From positions 2,232,001 through 2,296,000 of the forward strand of contig NZ_VFME01000001.1 of assembly GCF_006714895.1 (NCBI RefSeq): a stretch of DNA of 64,000 nucleotides, given 5' to 3'. This DNA comes from Gramella sp. Hel_I_59 (GTDB taxonomy: Bacteria; Bacteroidota; Bacteroidia; Flavobacteriales; Flavobacteriaceae). The position numbers and the translations under genes are program-made. The notes beneath the pieces are model-generated. The model was not told the DNA's origin, ran no database searches, and was given only the letters and a program-made list of their open reading frames with translations. Below are positions 54,734-63,232 of this stretch, piece by piece. Every line of letters begins with the position of its first letter. Position 1 is the first letter of the stretch.

Positions 54734-55339
54734 TTGAAGAAAACTTTTGACATATTATTAATATTACTTGCTATTTTAATAGTGGGCTTCGTTGGATTTA
54801 CACTTTTTGGAGTGCTAATAGTTCAAACAAAATCGGATGATAAATTTTTTGAAGACAATAAACTAAGCCATTCTGAATCAAGATATGATAGAATTTTATA
54901 CTCATACGGACTTGACACTTTGAATTTGCAAAATTATGTTCTCAAACGCAAAGTTAAAATGATATTAAAAAAGACGGAGCGTGATTCGACAATTACATTC
55001 CAATTAATTGGTACAAATGACACGCTTGATAATTATGGATTTACTCAATATGCTAAATATGATAAGTCGATTTACATTGTAGGTCAAAAACATGAAATTA
55101 TTGAATCTAAAAGATATATAAATAAGGAAATATCAAATATCGCATTTGATTTATACTACGCTGTGGATCCACCTACGGATTGGAACGGACCGTTTCTATT
55201 TAATCCGACTTATGGTGTTCTTAATATTGAGGCGTGGTCGTCAGGAAGAAAAGTGCTTATTTTACCAACCAATTATAATCGAAATATAAAAGCTGAATTA
55301 TTAAATAAAAACATTAATGTGCAACAAAACGAGAGATAA
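54734..55339 (+). CDS. Membrane-anchored hypothetical protein
   Basis: 201 aa from TTG 54734. One N-terminal helix (ILLILLAILIVGFVGFTLFGVLIV), then a beta-rich extracytoplasmic domain. Not recognised. The stop is in R'' of attC 50. Confidence 0.6.
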   Translation: MKKTFDILLILLAILIVGFVGFTLFGVLIVQTKSDDKFFEDNKLSHSESRYDRILYSYGLDTLNLQNYVLKRKVKMILKKTERDSTITFQLIGTNDTLDNYGFTQYAKYDKSIYIVGQKHEIIESKRYINKEISNIAFDLYYAVDPPTDWNGPFLFNPTYGVLNIEAWSSGRKVLILPTNYNRNIKAELLNKNINVQQNER

Positions 55340-55466
55340 CATCGGTTCATCGCAAATAACGGGTTTAGTCGAAAAAGTGTAATTTTAGAAACCAGGAAAG
55401 AAAATGGTTAAGCCGACAAGTCCGCGTCACTAATCCCGTAACTTGCGATAACCGTAACCGTTATAC
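55334..55466 (+). repeat. attC 50 (type B)
   Basis: R'' AGATAAC (55334-55340), R' GTTATAC (55460-55466). Unpaired C. GAGAGATAAC is an exact complement of the cassette start at 54721. Confidence 0.92.
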
Positions 55467-55487
55467 ACAAGTGCTCCGCCATAAAAA

Positions 55488-55574
55488 ATGAAATACGAAA
55501 TAAATAAAGTAAAGAAATGTCCTATTGAATATCAATTATACGACTTAATATTAAAAAAGATTCTGCAAGATTAA
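55488..55574 (+). CDS. Possible 28-residue peptide
   Basis: MKYEINKVKKCPIEYQLYDL plus 8 residues, ended by TAA. No supporting neighbour or copy; weak. Confidence 0.25.
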   Translation: MKYEINKVKKCPIEYQLYDLILKKILQD

Positions 55575-55632
55575 AGAAAGGTAGACTTTTAAGTAGCGTA
55601 AACTGTCCTAATAAATAATTAAAACTGTTATT

Positions 55633-55929
55633 TTGAATTTAAAGAAAGACTCTAGGATTGCACTTATCTATTCTTGTATCTACGTCGGATTAAGTACCAT
55701 AATGCTTTACACAATTTCACCTTCTGACCCATTTTCATTTGAAGGTATTTACGATAACATACTATATTTAATATTATGTCTATTAGTCATTCCAGGACAG
55801 CTTTTGAGTTGGGGATTAAGATATGGAGGATTTGAGTCTTGGACTTCTGAACTAATATTTGTTAGTCTAAGTCAATTACTAAACTTATTAATTTGGTGGA
55901 GAATTATACTTTACTTTAAAAGAAAATAA
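55633..55929 (+). CDS. Three-helix membrane protein
   Basis: 98 aa from TTG 55633. Helices at 9-27 (IALIYSCIYVGLSTIMLYT), 43-62 and 75-93. Not recognised. It occupies the first half of a cassette whose second half is non-coding. Confidence 0.5.
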   Translation: MNLKKDSRIALIYSCIYVGLSTIMLYTISPSDPFSFEGIYDNILYLILCLLVIPGQLLSWGLRYGGFESWTSELIFVSLSQLLNLLIWWRIILYFKRK

Positions 55930-55939
55930 TAAGGTTCAC

Positions 55940-56423
55940 TAAAATAGAAATAACTAAAAAAATGAGATTGTTATCTATTTAGGTGAAAATTTAAATTTTG
56001 AAGTTTTTTTGTGCAACTTCAGCATAACTTTGGTTCTTACTCGCACGTTTCACATCAGTGTATAACAACGATTTTAGCTACTAAAAACATTAAAAATCCA
56101 ATATGAAAAATTTGACTATTAAAACCTTCAATTGATAATGTTGAACTAAGAATCTTTTGTTTATCGGTAACTTTCAAAATTCTGGTTTTATTGGAAATTC
56201 AGACAAATCGTTCAGAATGCCTTTTTATAGTAAAGAAGCCTTTAGTAGCTACTCAAAAACAAATTAGCTACTAAGAACTTCATCAAAAATAAGCTTAGTA
56301 CCAAGAAACGGACACTTACTCGGACGCTATAATTGTAACAAAACGAGCGAGATTTTTCATCAATGTGAGAGTATTCCCGACAGTGGCATATCTCAGGTTC
56401 TTACTCGGCTCTGTCGCACCAGT
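55940..56423 (+). other. Non-coding cassette tail with degenerate attC start
   Basis: About 480 bases without a credible gene. CAGTGTATAACAACG at 56058-56072 repeats the left end of the true attC 51 and is followed by TTTTAGCTACTAA, so it is an attC remnant. The segment CCGACAGTGGCATATCTC plus TTCTTACTCGG near 56376-56407 recurs, with changes, at 62063-62090. Confidence 0.55.
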
Positions 56424-56556
56424 GTATAACAACGAATATTCGCAATTGTGGCCATTTCAAATAAAATAGTATTTTTAGAAACCAGGAAACAAAAATCTAA
56501 GCCGACAAATCCGAATACCTTCAACCACAACTGACGATTATTCGAAACCGTTGGCA
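56424..56556 (+). repeat. attC 51 (divergent)
   Basis: R'' GTATAAC (56424-56430), R' GTTGGCA (56550-56556). Arms CGAATATTCG / CGATTATTCG with spacer AAACC; the centre keeps AAGCCGACAAATCCG. Near-identical to attC 58. Confidence 0.84.
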
Positions 56557-56579
56557 ACAATATTTATACAGACACAATT

Positions 56580-56744
56580 ATGAACAAAACACGAATTTTA
56601 GGTATACTATTACTAACTCTTGGTATATTAATAATGAATTATTTTGACCATAAAAATTATCATTTACTAGCCGGAATTTTATGTGGTGCAGGATTAATAT
56701 GGTCAATAACAGGAAAAATTCAATTTAAGAGAAATGCAAAATAG
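56580..56744 (+). CDS. 54-residue membrane protein (copy 2)
   Basis: Copy of 34712-34876 with a few substitutions (GLLLL to GILLL, IVIM to ILIM). The frame and the 11-base overlap with the next gene are kept, supporting expression. Confidence 0.6.
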   Translation: MNKTRILGILLLTLGILIMNYFDHKNYHLLAGILCGAGLIWSITGKIQFKRNAK

Positions 56745-57297
56745 AATTGCAATAATTGAATCTTTCAAATCATTCCTTGGAGAAAGAAAAAAATCAATCG
56801 ATAATCGATTAAGATATGTCGAAATACTTAAATTTTTTACTGCTGCTTTCATTTTATTGGTAATTATTATCATTATAAAATCTCTTTTACCATTTAATGT
56901 TTTAAGCGATAAACTAGAATGGAATAATTCAGCAGTAGTCATAATTTTTTCTATAACTTATTTGCTACATGGACCAAGATATTTCTATGAATCAAAACTT
57001 TTAAAACATTTAAAAACACTAAAAAAGGAAGAAAAAAAATTTTCTGATAATGAAACTTTAAATATTCAACTGAAAACTACAATTAATGAAATCAATCATT
57101 ACAAAAAGAATTGGTTCATTGTTGCCTCAGTTGTAATCATAATGATTGCTAGTATAATACACGCAATTATAGATGATTTTGAATATTGGAAATATTTAAA
57201 AATCCCTTTTCTACTATTTATAATAATAATTTCATTTGATTTTCTTAAAAAGTATAACCGTTTAAGTAAGAACATCAAAGAATATGAAGAACAATAA
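56734..57297 (+). CDS. Membrane protein with two hairpins (copy 2)
   Basis: 187 aa copy of 34866-35429. Most of the roughly ten base changes in the cassette are silent or conservative, and no frame is broken. The duplicated cassette now lies behind a different attC. Confidence 0.65.
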   Translation: MQNRIAIIESFKSFLGERKKSIDNRLRYVEILKFFTAAFILLVIIIIIKSLLPFNVLSDKLEWNNSAVVIIFSITYLLHGPRYFYESKLLKHLKTLKKEEKKFSDNETLNIQLKTTINEINHYKKNWFIVASVVIIMIASIIHAIIDDFEYWKYLKIPFLLFIIIISFDFLKKYNRLSKNIKEYEEQ

Positions 57298-57304
57298 ATA
57301 CAGT

Positions 57305-57437
57305 TGCCAACATCGGTTAATCGCAAATAACGGGTATTGTCGAAAAAGTGTAATTTTAGAAATCAAGAAACAAACGAGTTAATCCGACAAGTCCGCGTCC
57401 GTACTCCCGTAACTTGCGATAACCGTAACCGTTGTAG
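57305..57437 (+). repeat. attC 52 (type B)
   Basis: R'' TGCCAAC (57305-57311), R' GTTGTAG (57431-57437). Unpaired A. Duplicate of attC 30 up to the crossover point; R' then differs, as expected for insertion next to a new neighbour. Confidence 0.92.
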
Positions 57438-57462
57438 CAAATTAAACCATTAAAATTTCCGT

Positions 57463-57792
57463 ATGAAAAAATGGATCTTTAGAATATCAATATTAATGAA
57501 TATAGTTTTTATAATCAGCTATTTAAATTCTCCTTCTTATGATATTGGAAGATTAGAAAAAGATATTGAAATAGGTATATTCACATCCGATTCTACAATG
57601 TTGAAAATTCCAAAAGGAATAACAGTTAGAAATGCTTCACAACGTGGAATAAGTTCAATCGGACAATTTGAAAATGAGAGATTTGAATTAGTAATTACAA
57701 GTGATGATCCAAATTTGGTAAATTATGATGTTCCAGAGGATAGCTTAAAAGCATTCGGAAATTTCTATTCTGCAGATGTACTTAATTATTAG
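57463..57792 (+). CDS. Signal-anchored hypothetical protein
   Basis: 109 aa. One N-terminal helix (WIFRISILMNIVFIISYL), then a short polar domain. Not recognised. About 110 bases of non-coding sequence follow before attC 53. Confidence 0.55.
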   Translation: MKKWIFRISILMNIVFIISYLNSPSYDIGRLEKDIEIGIFTSDSTMLKIPKGITVRNASQRGISSIGQFENERFELVITSDDPNLVNYDVPEDSLKAFGNFYSADVLNY

Positions 57793-57917
57793 ATAGAATA
57801 ATAGTTCAATTTCCAAAAAGCAATAACATAGAGCTCAAAGTAATTGGTAGTTTTCCAAGTAATCCTAATGCTAAAGATTTTGGAACTAAAATTATAGAGT
57901 GTGTAAGGTTTAACTTG

Positions 57918-58050
57918 CAACAACAACGGTTAATCGCCAATAAGCGGCACCGTTAGAAAGAAAATAATTAACTTGACCAACTTACCAATATTAAGCCGAC
58001 AACTCCGCGTCACTTACTCCGCCAACTGGCGATAACCGAGACCGTTAGAG
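57918..58050 (+). repeat. attC 53 (type A)
   Basis: R'' CAACAAC (57918-57924), R' GTTAGAG (58044-58050). Unpaired A. Cassette ends pair in 16 of 18 bases (57431-57448 with 57907-57924). Confidence 0.92.
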
Positions 58051-58067
58051 GCAATAATTTTACACAG

Positions 58068-58940
58068 ATGAGAATTACATATTTTTTTATTGCGTTCCTT
58101 ATAATTAGTTGTTCAACTCAAAAAAAAGGATTTGTAGAATATGATGATTTACTATATAAAGGACTGATTGAATATAAAGATCAAGAATATAAAAGTGCTT
58201 TAGATCATTTAGAACAAGCCATAGATATTTTACCTAAAGAAGATGAAAAATCATATTTCTATGCTTCCGCAGCTGCTTTTCATTTAAACCAAGATAAAAA
58301 AGCCAAAAATATACTCAGGTCAGCTTTAGAAAATACATATGTAAACCAAGATTATTTCAACAATTTTAAAGAATTTGTTCCTTTTAAAAACAAAACGATA
58401 TTTAATGAATTAGATGAGAATTTTTCCAAACACACTCAAACATTTTATGCCAATTTAGAACACCCAGAAATTTTTAAAGAACTTGATAGTTTACTAGATG
58501 CTGATCAAAAAGTTCGCACGGATGGTAGTTCTACAGAAAAAATGGTTAAAACTGATTCAACTAACATTGTTCGTCTAATAGAAATCACTAAAAAATATGG
58601 GTGGCAAGATAAAGGACAATTATTGCTATGGCACCAAAGAGGAACCTATAAGGAACAAAATTGGGTTTGGAATTATTTCAAGCCTTTCATAAATAAGGAA
58701 ATTGAAAAAGGAAAAATCAGAAAAAGCTTCTGGGTTCAATATGAAGAGTTTGAAAATGTTATCAATGAGAAATATCAGCTTTATGGAATGTACCCTCATA
58801 ACTATGATATGTTTCCTTTGAAAGATCCGAAAAACGTTGACAAAAGAAGAGATTCTTTAGGTTTACAACCATTATGGGTAATGAACAAGATTTATGATTG
58901 GCCTTTACCTGATAATTACGACAAAAATTACAGCCTCTAA
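58068..58940 (+). CDS. DUF6624-like lipoprotein with TPR (copy 2)
   Basis: 290 aa, one residue different from 9099-9971 (Ser for Ala at residue 67). Lipobox Cys15, TPR-like region and DUF6624-like domain as in copy 1. The cassette, including its attC, is duplicated almost exactly 49 kb away from the first. Confidence 0.78.
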   Translation: MRITYFFIAFLIISCSTQKKGFVEYDDLLYKGLIEYKDQEYKSALDHLEQAIDILPKEDEKSYFYASAAAFHLNQDKKAKNILRSALENTYVNQDYFNNFKEFVPFKNKTIFNELDENFSKHTQTFYANLEHPEIFKELDSLLDADQKVRTDGSSTEKMVKTDSTNIVRLIEITKKYGWQDKGQLLLWHQRGTYKEQNWVWNYFKPFINKEIEKGKIRKSFWVQYEEFENVINEKYQLYGMYPHNYDMFPLKDPKNVDKRRDSLGLQPLWVMNKIYDWPLPDNYDKNYSL

Positions 58941-59067
58941 CATCGGTTCATCGCCAATAAGCGGCACCGTTAGTAAGAAAATAATTAACTTGACAAACAA
59001 ACTAATACTAAGCCGACAAATCCGCGTCCCTTACTCCGCCAACTGGCGATAACCGAGACCGTTGTGA
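58935..59067 (+). repeat. attC 54 (type A)
   Basis: R'' CTCTAAC (58935-58941), R' GTTGTGA (59061-59067). Unpaired C. One visible base difference from attC 7 up to the crossover point. Confidence 0.93.
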
Positions 59068-59095
59068 GCAATTTGTGAAAATACGAATAACAAAA

Positions 59096-59764
59096 ATGAA
59101 CCAAAATTTCAATTTTTTAATTTTACTAAGTTTTCTTTTCTATAACAGCATTGGAAATGCTCGGACCGAATCAACAACTGGATTTATTCTTAATGGATAT
59201 TTATTGTTTAAAGAGTATAGTGCAGATGTTAATGAGGATGGATTAGAGGATTGTATTTTGATTATAAAGAATTCAAAAGAGGGAAATATAATTGAAAATA
59301 GATTTGGAGATGTAGTTGACCGTAATAGAAGAGGAATAATTGTGCTATTAGGCACTGAAAATGGTTATGAATCAATTCTAAAGAATTTAGATTGCTTCTC
59401 CTCTGAAAATGAAGATGGCGGCGTTTATTATCCTCCAGAACTTTCAATTGATCTTCATAACAACATTTTAAAAATTCATTACGGACATGGCCGATATGGT
59501 AATTGGGAGTATGTTTTTAGATACGATAAATCAGACTTTAAATTGATTGGTTATGAATCAAGTGAAAATCGTGGACCGATTGTGAATTACAAAACAAGTA
59601 TTAATTTTCTAACAAAGAAAAAACAAGTTTTAGAAAATGAAAATATGAATTCCCAAGATAAAGAGGAAGTTTTCAAAGAAACTTGGGAGAAAATTAAAAT
59701 TGAAAACTTGATAAAGTTATCTGAAATACAAGATTTCGATGAAATTGATATGAATAAATATTAG
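59096..59764 (+). CDS. Secreted hypothetical protein
   Basis: 222 aa from ATG 59096, giving a signal peptide (MNQNFNFLILLSFLFYNSIGNA). DVNEDGLEDCILIIKN resembles an FG-GAP/VCBS-type calcium loop (DxNxDGxxD). YGHGRYGNWEYVFRYDKSDFKLIGYE suggests a beta-propeller fragment, as in integrin-like repeat proteins. Function unknown. Confidence 0.62.
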   Translation: MNQNFNFLILLSFLFYNSIGNARTESTTGFILNGYLLFKEYSADVNEDGLEDCILIIKNSKEGNIIENRFGDVVDRNRRGIIVLLGTENGYESILKNLDCFSSENEDGGVYYPPELSIDLHNNILKIHYGHGRYGNWEYVFRYDKSDFKLIGYESSENRGPIVNYKTSINFLTKKKQVLENENMNSQDKEEVFKETWEKIKIENLIKLSEIQDFDEIDMNKY

Positions 59765-59777
59765 TGTAACAAACAGC

Positions 59778-59910
59778 TCACAACATCGGTTCATCGCAAA
59801 TAACGGGTATTGTGGAAAAATTATAATTTTAGAAACCAGGAATGAAAATAGTTAATCCGACAAGTCCGCGTCCATACTCCCGCAACTTGCGATAACCGTG
59901 ACCGTTGTGT
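59778..59910 (+). repeat. attC 55 (type B)
   Basis: R'' TCACAAC (59778-59784), R' GTTGTGT (59904-59910). Unpaired C; spacer TGACC. Confidence 0.92.
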
Positions 59911-59928
59911 GCAAGCTTAATTGAAAAT

Positions 59929-60693
59929 ATGGCTAAAAAGAAATGTATTTTCTGTACAAAAATCAGCAAGAGATCAAAAGAGCACATATGGCCAAAATGG
60001 CTACAAAAACATTTAACTGGAGATACAAAATCTTATCATAGAGGAACTCACATTTCCTTTTCTACTGTTAGCGTTATAAGTGATAGAACTCAAACAGGAG
60101 AATCATTAGTTTTTGGAAGTATTTGTGAAGACTGCAATAATGGATGGATGTCAAATTTAGAAGTTGAGTTCAAGAAAATTTTCCTTCAAATAGAATCAGA
60201 TTATAATTATTTACATCAACTCAATAAAATTGATCGTCAGACTATTTCAATTTGGGGTTTAAAAACTGCAATGATGATTAATGCTGGAACTAATTATAGA
60301 CAAATCATTCCTATTGATCATTTTGAACATCTCTATAAGCATAGAACTCCGCCAAGAAATACAAAAGTTGATATAGGTATAATTAACACAGAAGACAAGC
60401 TTAAATGGGAACAGTCGAATTTCCAAATGGAAGTTTGTATTAATACAAAATACGAAGATTTAGATCCTTATGAATCCACAAGAGATTCTTATATCGTAAC
60501 ACTTCAACTTAAAAACATGGGAATAAAAATTTCTCATTATCGGGATTGTAAAGAAAAAAACTATAATATTCCAGAAAGTAGAGACAAGAAGAGTATCAGA
60601 ATTTGGCCATATAGAAAAAACTCTTTGTTTAAGACTAGTAATTATTACGAAGATATTGCTAGTATGCACTCGGATACAGTAATTGAGAAATAA
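59929..60693 (+). CDS. HNH-endonuclease-like protein
   Basis: 254 aa from ATG 59929; the frame is open from TTG 59905 in the R' box. CIFCTKISKRSKEHIWPKWL (Cys6, Cys9, His18) and GSICEDCNNGWMSNLE form the zinc HNH core of the EHIxPxWL type. The helical C-terminal part is typical of this family, often found in accessory DNA. Nuclease activity inferred. Confidence 0.78.
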   Translation: MAKKKCIFCTKISKRSKEHIWPKWLQKHLTGDTKSYHRGTHISFSTVSVISDRTQTGESLVFGSICEDCNNGWMSNLEVEFKKIFLQIESDYNYLHQLNKIDRQTISIWGLKTAMMINAGTNYRQIIPIDHFEHLYKHRTPPRNTKVDIGIINTEDKLKWEQSNFQMEVCINTKYEDLDPYESTRDSYIVTLQLKNMGIKISHYRDCKEKNYNIPESRDKKSIRIWPYRKNSLFKTSNYYEDIASMHSDTVIEK

Positions 60694-60699
60694 GCCAGC

Positions 60700-60833
60700 A
60701 CACAACAACGCATATTCGCAATTGCGGTTATTGAGTTAAAAGAAAGTCTAATAGAAACCAGGAACTAAAATAATAAATCGGACAAATCCGTATCTTCACT
60801 ACCGCAACTGACGAATATACGAGACCGTTATAC
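60700..60833 (+). repeat. attC 56 (divergent)
   Basis: R'' ACACAAC (60700-60706), R' GTTATAC (60827-60833). Arms CGCATATTCG / CGAATATACG; spacer AGACC. Centre only loosely like the others (AAATCGGACAAATCCGTATC). Confidence 0.8.
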
Positions 60834-60955
60834 ACAAGTGCTCCGCCACTGTAAAATTCACTAAGAACTTAATTTTTTAATATTTAAATTTAGAAATCAA
60901 AAAAGTATAGTTACTCAATTTGAAATAGACTATAGATTATCAGAACCGAGTGAAA

Positions 60956-61480
60956 ATGCATTATAGAGTAAAAATATATCGGACTATTTTTGGTGAAGTT
61001 GAGGAAATAACTCTCCCGGATTCCACTTATGGAGAATGGATGCTTTATGAAAATAATGAAGTGATATTCCATGTGAATCTTTCTAATTATAAATCAAAAA
61101 GTGATTGTTTAATAAATATTCTAATAAGTATAAATGAATTGAATCTAGAGGATATTATAGCTGACATAAATGAACGATTCCAAATCAAATTAAGACTATT
61201 CTCAAAACCTCGATTTAGTATCAAAATAAATTCAAAATCTAAGGATCTTGATGTGGGTTCTTTACCATTTGAATGGATTGAAAAGTACACAGAATTGATA
61301 AAACCACCCTGGGAAAAATATCCCAATATCAGTCCTGATAAAACATTTTGGATAAATGGAAAAGGGGCATTAACGGAATCTACGTTTAAAAAATACTACA
61401 ATTCACTTGACCAAAATGAGAAAAATAATTTTCAACTCAAGTTCAAACCTACACTTGAATGGTTGAGTTTTTATGAATAG
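60956..61480 (+). CDS. Hypothetical cytosolic protein
   Basis: 174 aa from ATG 60956 (GTG 60950 possible). No signal or helix; mixed strand/helix. Not recognised. The cassette opens with AAGTGCTCCGCC, shared with the cassette at 55460. Confidence 0.58.
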   Translation: MHYRVKIYRTIFGEVEEITLPDSTYGEWMLYENNEVIFHVNLSNYKSKSDCLINILISINELNLEDIIADINERFQIKLRLFSKPRFSIKINSKSKDLDVGSLPFEWIEKYTELIKPPWEKYPNISPDKTFWINGKGALTESTFKKYYNSLDQNEKNNFQLKFKPTLEWLSFYE

Positions 61481-61569
61481 ACAATATATCTAAAGACGAA
61501 AATTGACGATCTGAATTTGTTTCTTTAAATGACAAATTTTCGCTTATTTCTTAAGCGTGTCGCACCAGT

Positions 61570-61702
61570 GTATAACAACGGTTAATCGCCAATAAGCGGC
61601 AGCGTTAAAAAGAAAATAATTAACTTGACCAACAAACCAATACTAAGCCGACAAATCCGCGTCCCCTATTCCGCCAACTGGCGATAACCGAGACCGTTAT
61701 AT
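61570..61702 (+). repeat. attC 57 (type A)
   Basis: R'' GTATAAC (61570-61576), R' GTTATAT (61696-61702). Unpaired A. Confidence 0.92.
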
Positions 61703-62105
61703 GCTATTGCTCCGCACAATTTTAGCTACTAAGAACAATAATTCTTCTAATCCGACAAGTATGTGCATGTAAGCCTTCATCTGACAAATCCGAAGTAAGA
61801 ATTTTTAGTAAATCGATAACTTACAAAATTCAGATCATAAATGAAGTTTTACATTTATCGTTCAATAGAAATTTCAGGGGAAAGAACGCTGACATTTGAT
61901 TGAATATTTACACTAAAGAATTTTCAATTGAAACTGGAAAAATTTTAAAGTGCGGCAAACTGGAGTTTCAAACGGATCGCTAAAACAACGACGGACGCTC
62001 ACTCGTGCGCAATGATTTCAGTTAAGAAGATGATTAAAGATTCAAATTTTTGATATTCCTGACAGCGGCAAATCTCCCGTTCTTACTCGGACGTATCGCA
62101 ACAGC
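61703..62105 (+). other. Gene-less cassette
   Basis: Between attC 57 and attC 58 there is no open frame of note on either strand. The ends obey the same complementarity as coding cassettes (61696 with 62112 to base 15). Sequence near 61711-61735 (CTCCGCACAATTTTAGCTAC) and 62063-62090 recurs in the non-coding tail at 55940-56423. Could be an RNA cassette or a decayed gene. Confidence 0.6.
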
Positions 62106-62238
62106 ATATAACAACGAATATTCGCAATTGTGGCCATTTGAAATAAAATAGTATTTTTAGAATCCAACTAACAAAAACCTAAGCCGACAAATCCGAATAC
62201 GTACAACCACAACTGACGATTATTCGAAACCGTTGTAG
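62106..62238 (+). repeat. attC 58 (divergent)
   Basis: R'' ATATAAC (62106-62112), R' GTTGTAG (62232-62238). Same divergent family as attC 51. Confidence 0.84.
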
Positions 62239-62248
62239 CGCATTTTAT

Positions 62249-63226
62249 ATGAAAAACACAATAATAATTTTTGCAATTCTATTTTACCCAATCATTTGTG
62301 TATCACAGATTGACACTTCTAATGTTTCATTTGTTGCTTATTGGTCGATTGGCGACAGTTATGATTTCCAAATTACAAAGGTTAAAAAAGATTGGAGAAA
62401 TGGCAAGCTAACGAAAATAGATTCATTAAACCAAGTAGTCAATTTTAAGGTAATAGATTCTACAGAGAGTAGCTATCAAATACAATGGACAGTCAAAAAT
62501 AGTTCTGTTAATGATTTGATAACCAATTTAAGAGAGAACTATAATAAAGATGGTTCTTTAGATTCAATATTTCAAAAATATAATCTCAATTCTGTTATAT
62601 ACTCAACCGATAAATTAGGGATTTTCAACCGAATTGAAAACTCAAAAGGAATTGAAATATTAGCTAAGACTGTGATTGATCAAATAGAAAAAAAATATAC
62701 ATTAGAAAATCCAAAAGATTCTATTAGATTACAAAATGCTATTAAACCAATAAAGGATATATACACTTCTACGGAAGGAATAGAATCATTACTTGTATCG
62801 GAAATCCAATTTTTCCATTCTCCTTTAGGTTACGAATACGATATATCAGAACCTTTAGAGTATGAACAAGAATACCCAAATTTACTTGGTGGTAAACCAA
62901 TTATGGCGGATGCAGTAATGACGTTTAATTATGTTGATTTAGAAAATGGTTATATAGAATTTCAAGAAGAAATTTCACTCAATCCAGAAATGGTAAAAAA
63001 TATTACAGTCCAATATTTAAAAGCGATGGGAGCTCCTCAGGATAAACTAGAGTCAATATCTAATGAAGCCAAAGTTAACACATTTGATTCCAGTGAATAT
63101 CAATATTATTTTAATCCTGGTGTTCCTCATAAGATTAATACAATTAGAACATCTATTGTTAACCTACCAAATGAGAAAATTAAGAGTGAAAAACGGACAA
63201 CTATAGAATTGATTTACGAGGAATAA
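62249..63226 (+). CDS. Secreted hypothetical protein
   Basis: 325 aa. Signal peptide MKNTIIIFAILFYPIICVSQ. WSIGDSYDFQITKVKKDWRNGKL starts the mature domain, which is beta-rich; no family recognised. ATG lies 11 bases after R'. The cassette ends (62232 and 63239) pair in 14 of 16 bases. Confidence 0.62.
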   Translation: MKNTIIIFAILFYPIICVSQIDTSNVSFVAYWSIGDSYDFQITKVKKDWRNGKLTKIDSLNQVVNFKVIDSTESSYQIQWTVKNSSVNDLITNLRENYNKDGSLDSIFQKYNLNSVIYSTDKLGIFNRIENSKGIEILAKTVIDQIEKKYTLENPKDSIRLQNAIKPIKDIYTSTEGIESLLVSEIQFFHSPLGYEYDISEPLEYEQEYPNLLGGKPIMADAVMTFNYVDLENGYIEFQEEISLNPEMVKNITVQYLKAMGAPQDKLESISNEAKVNTFDSSEYQYYFNPGVPHKINTIRTSIVNLPNEKIKSEKRTTIELIYEE

Positions 63227-63232
63227 AACGCG

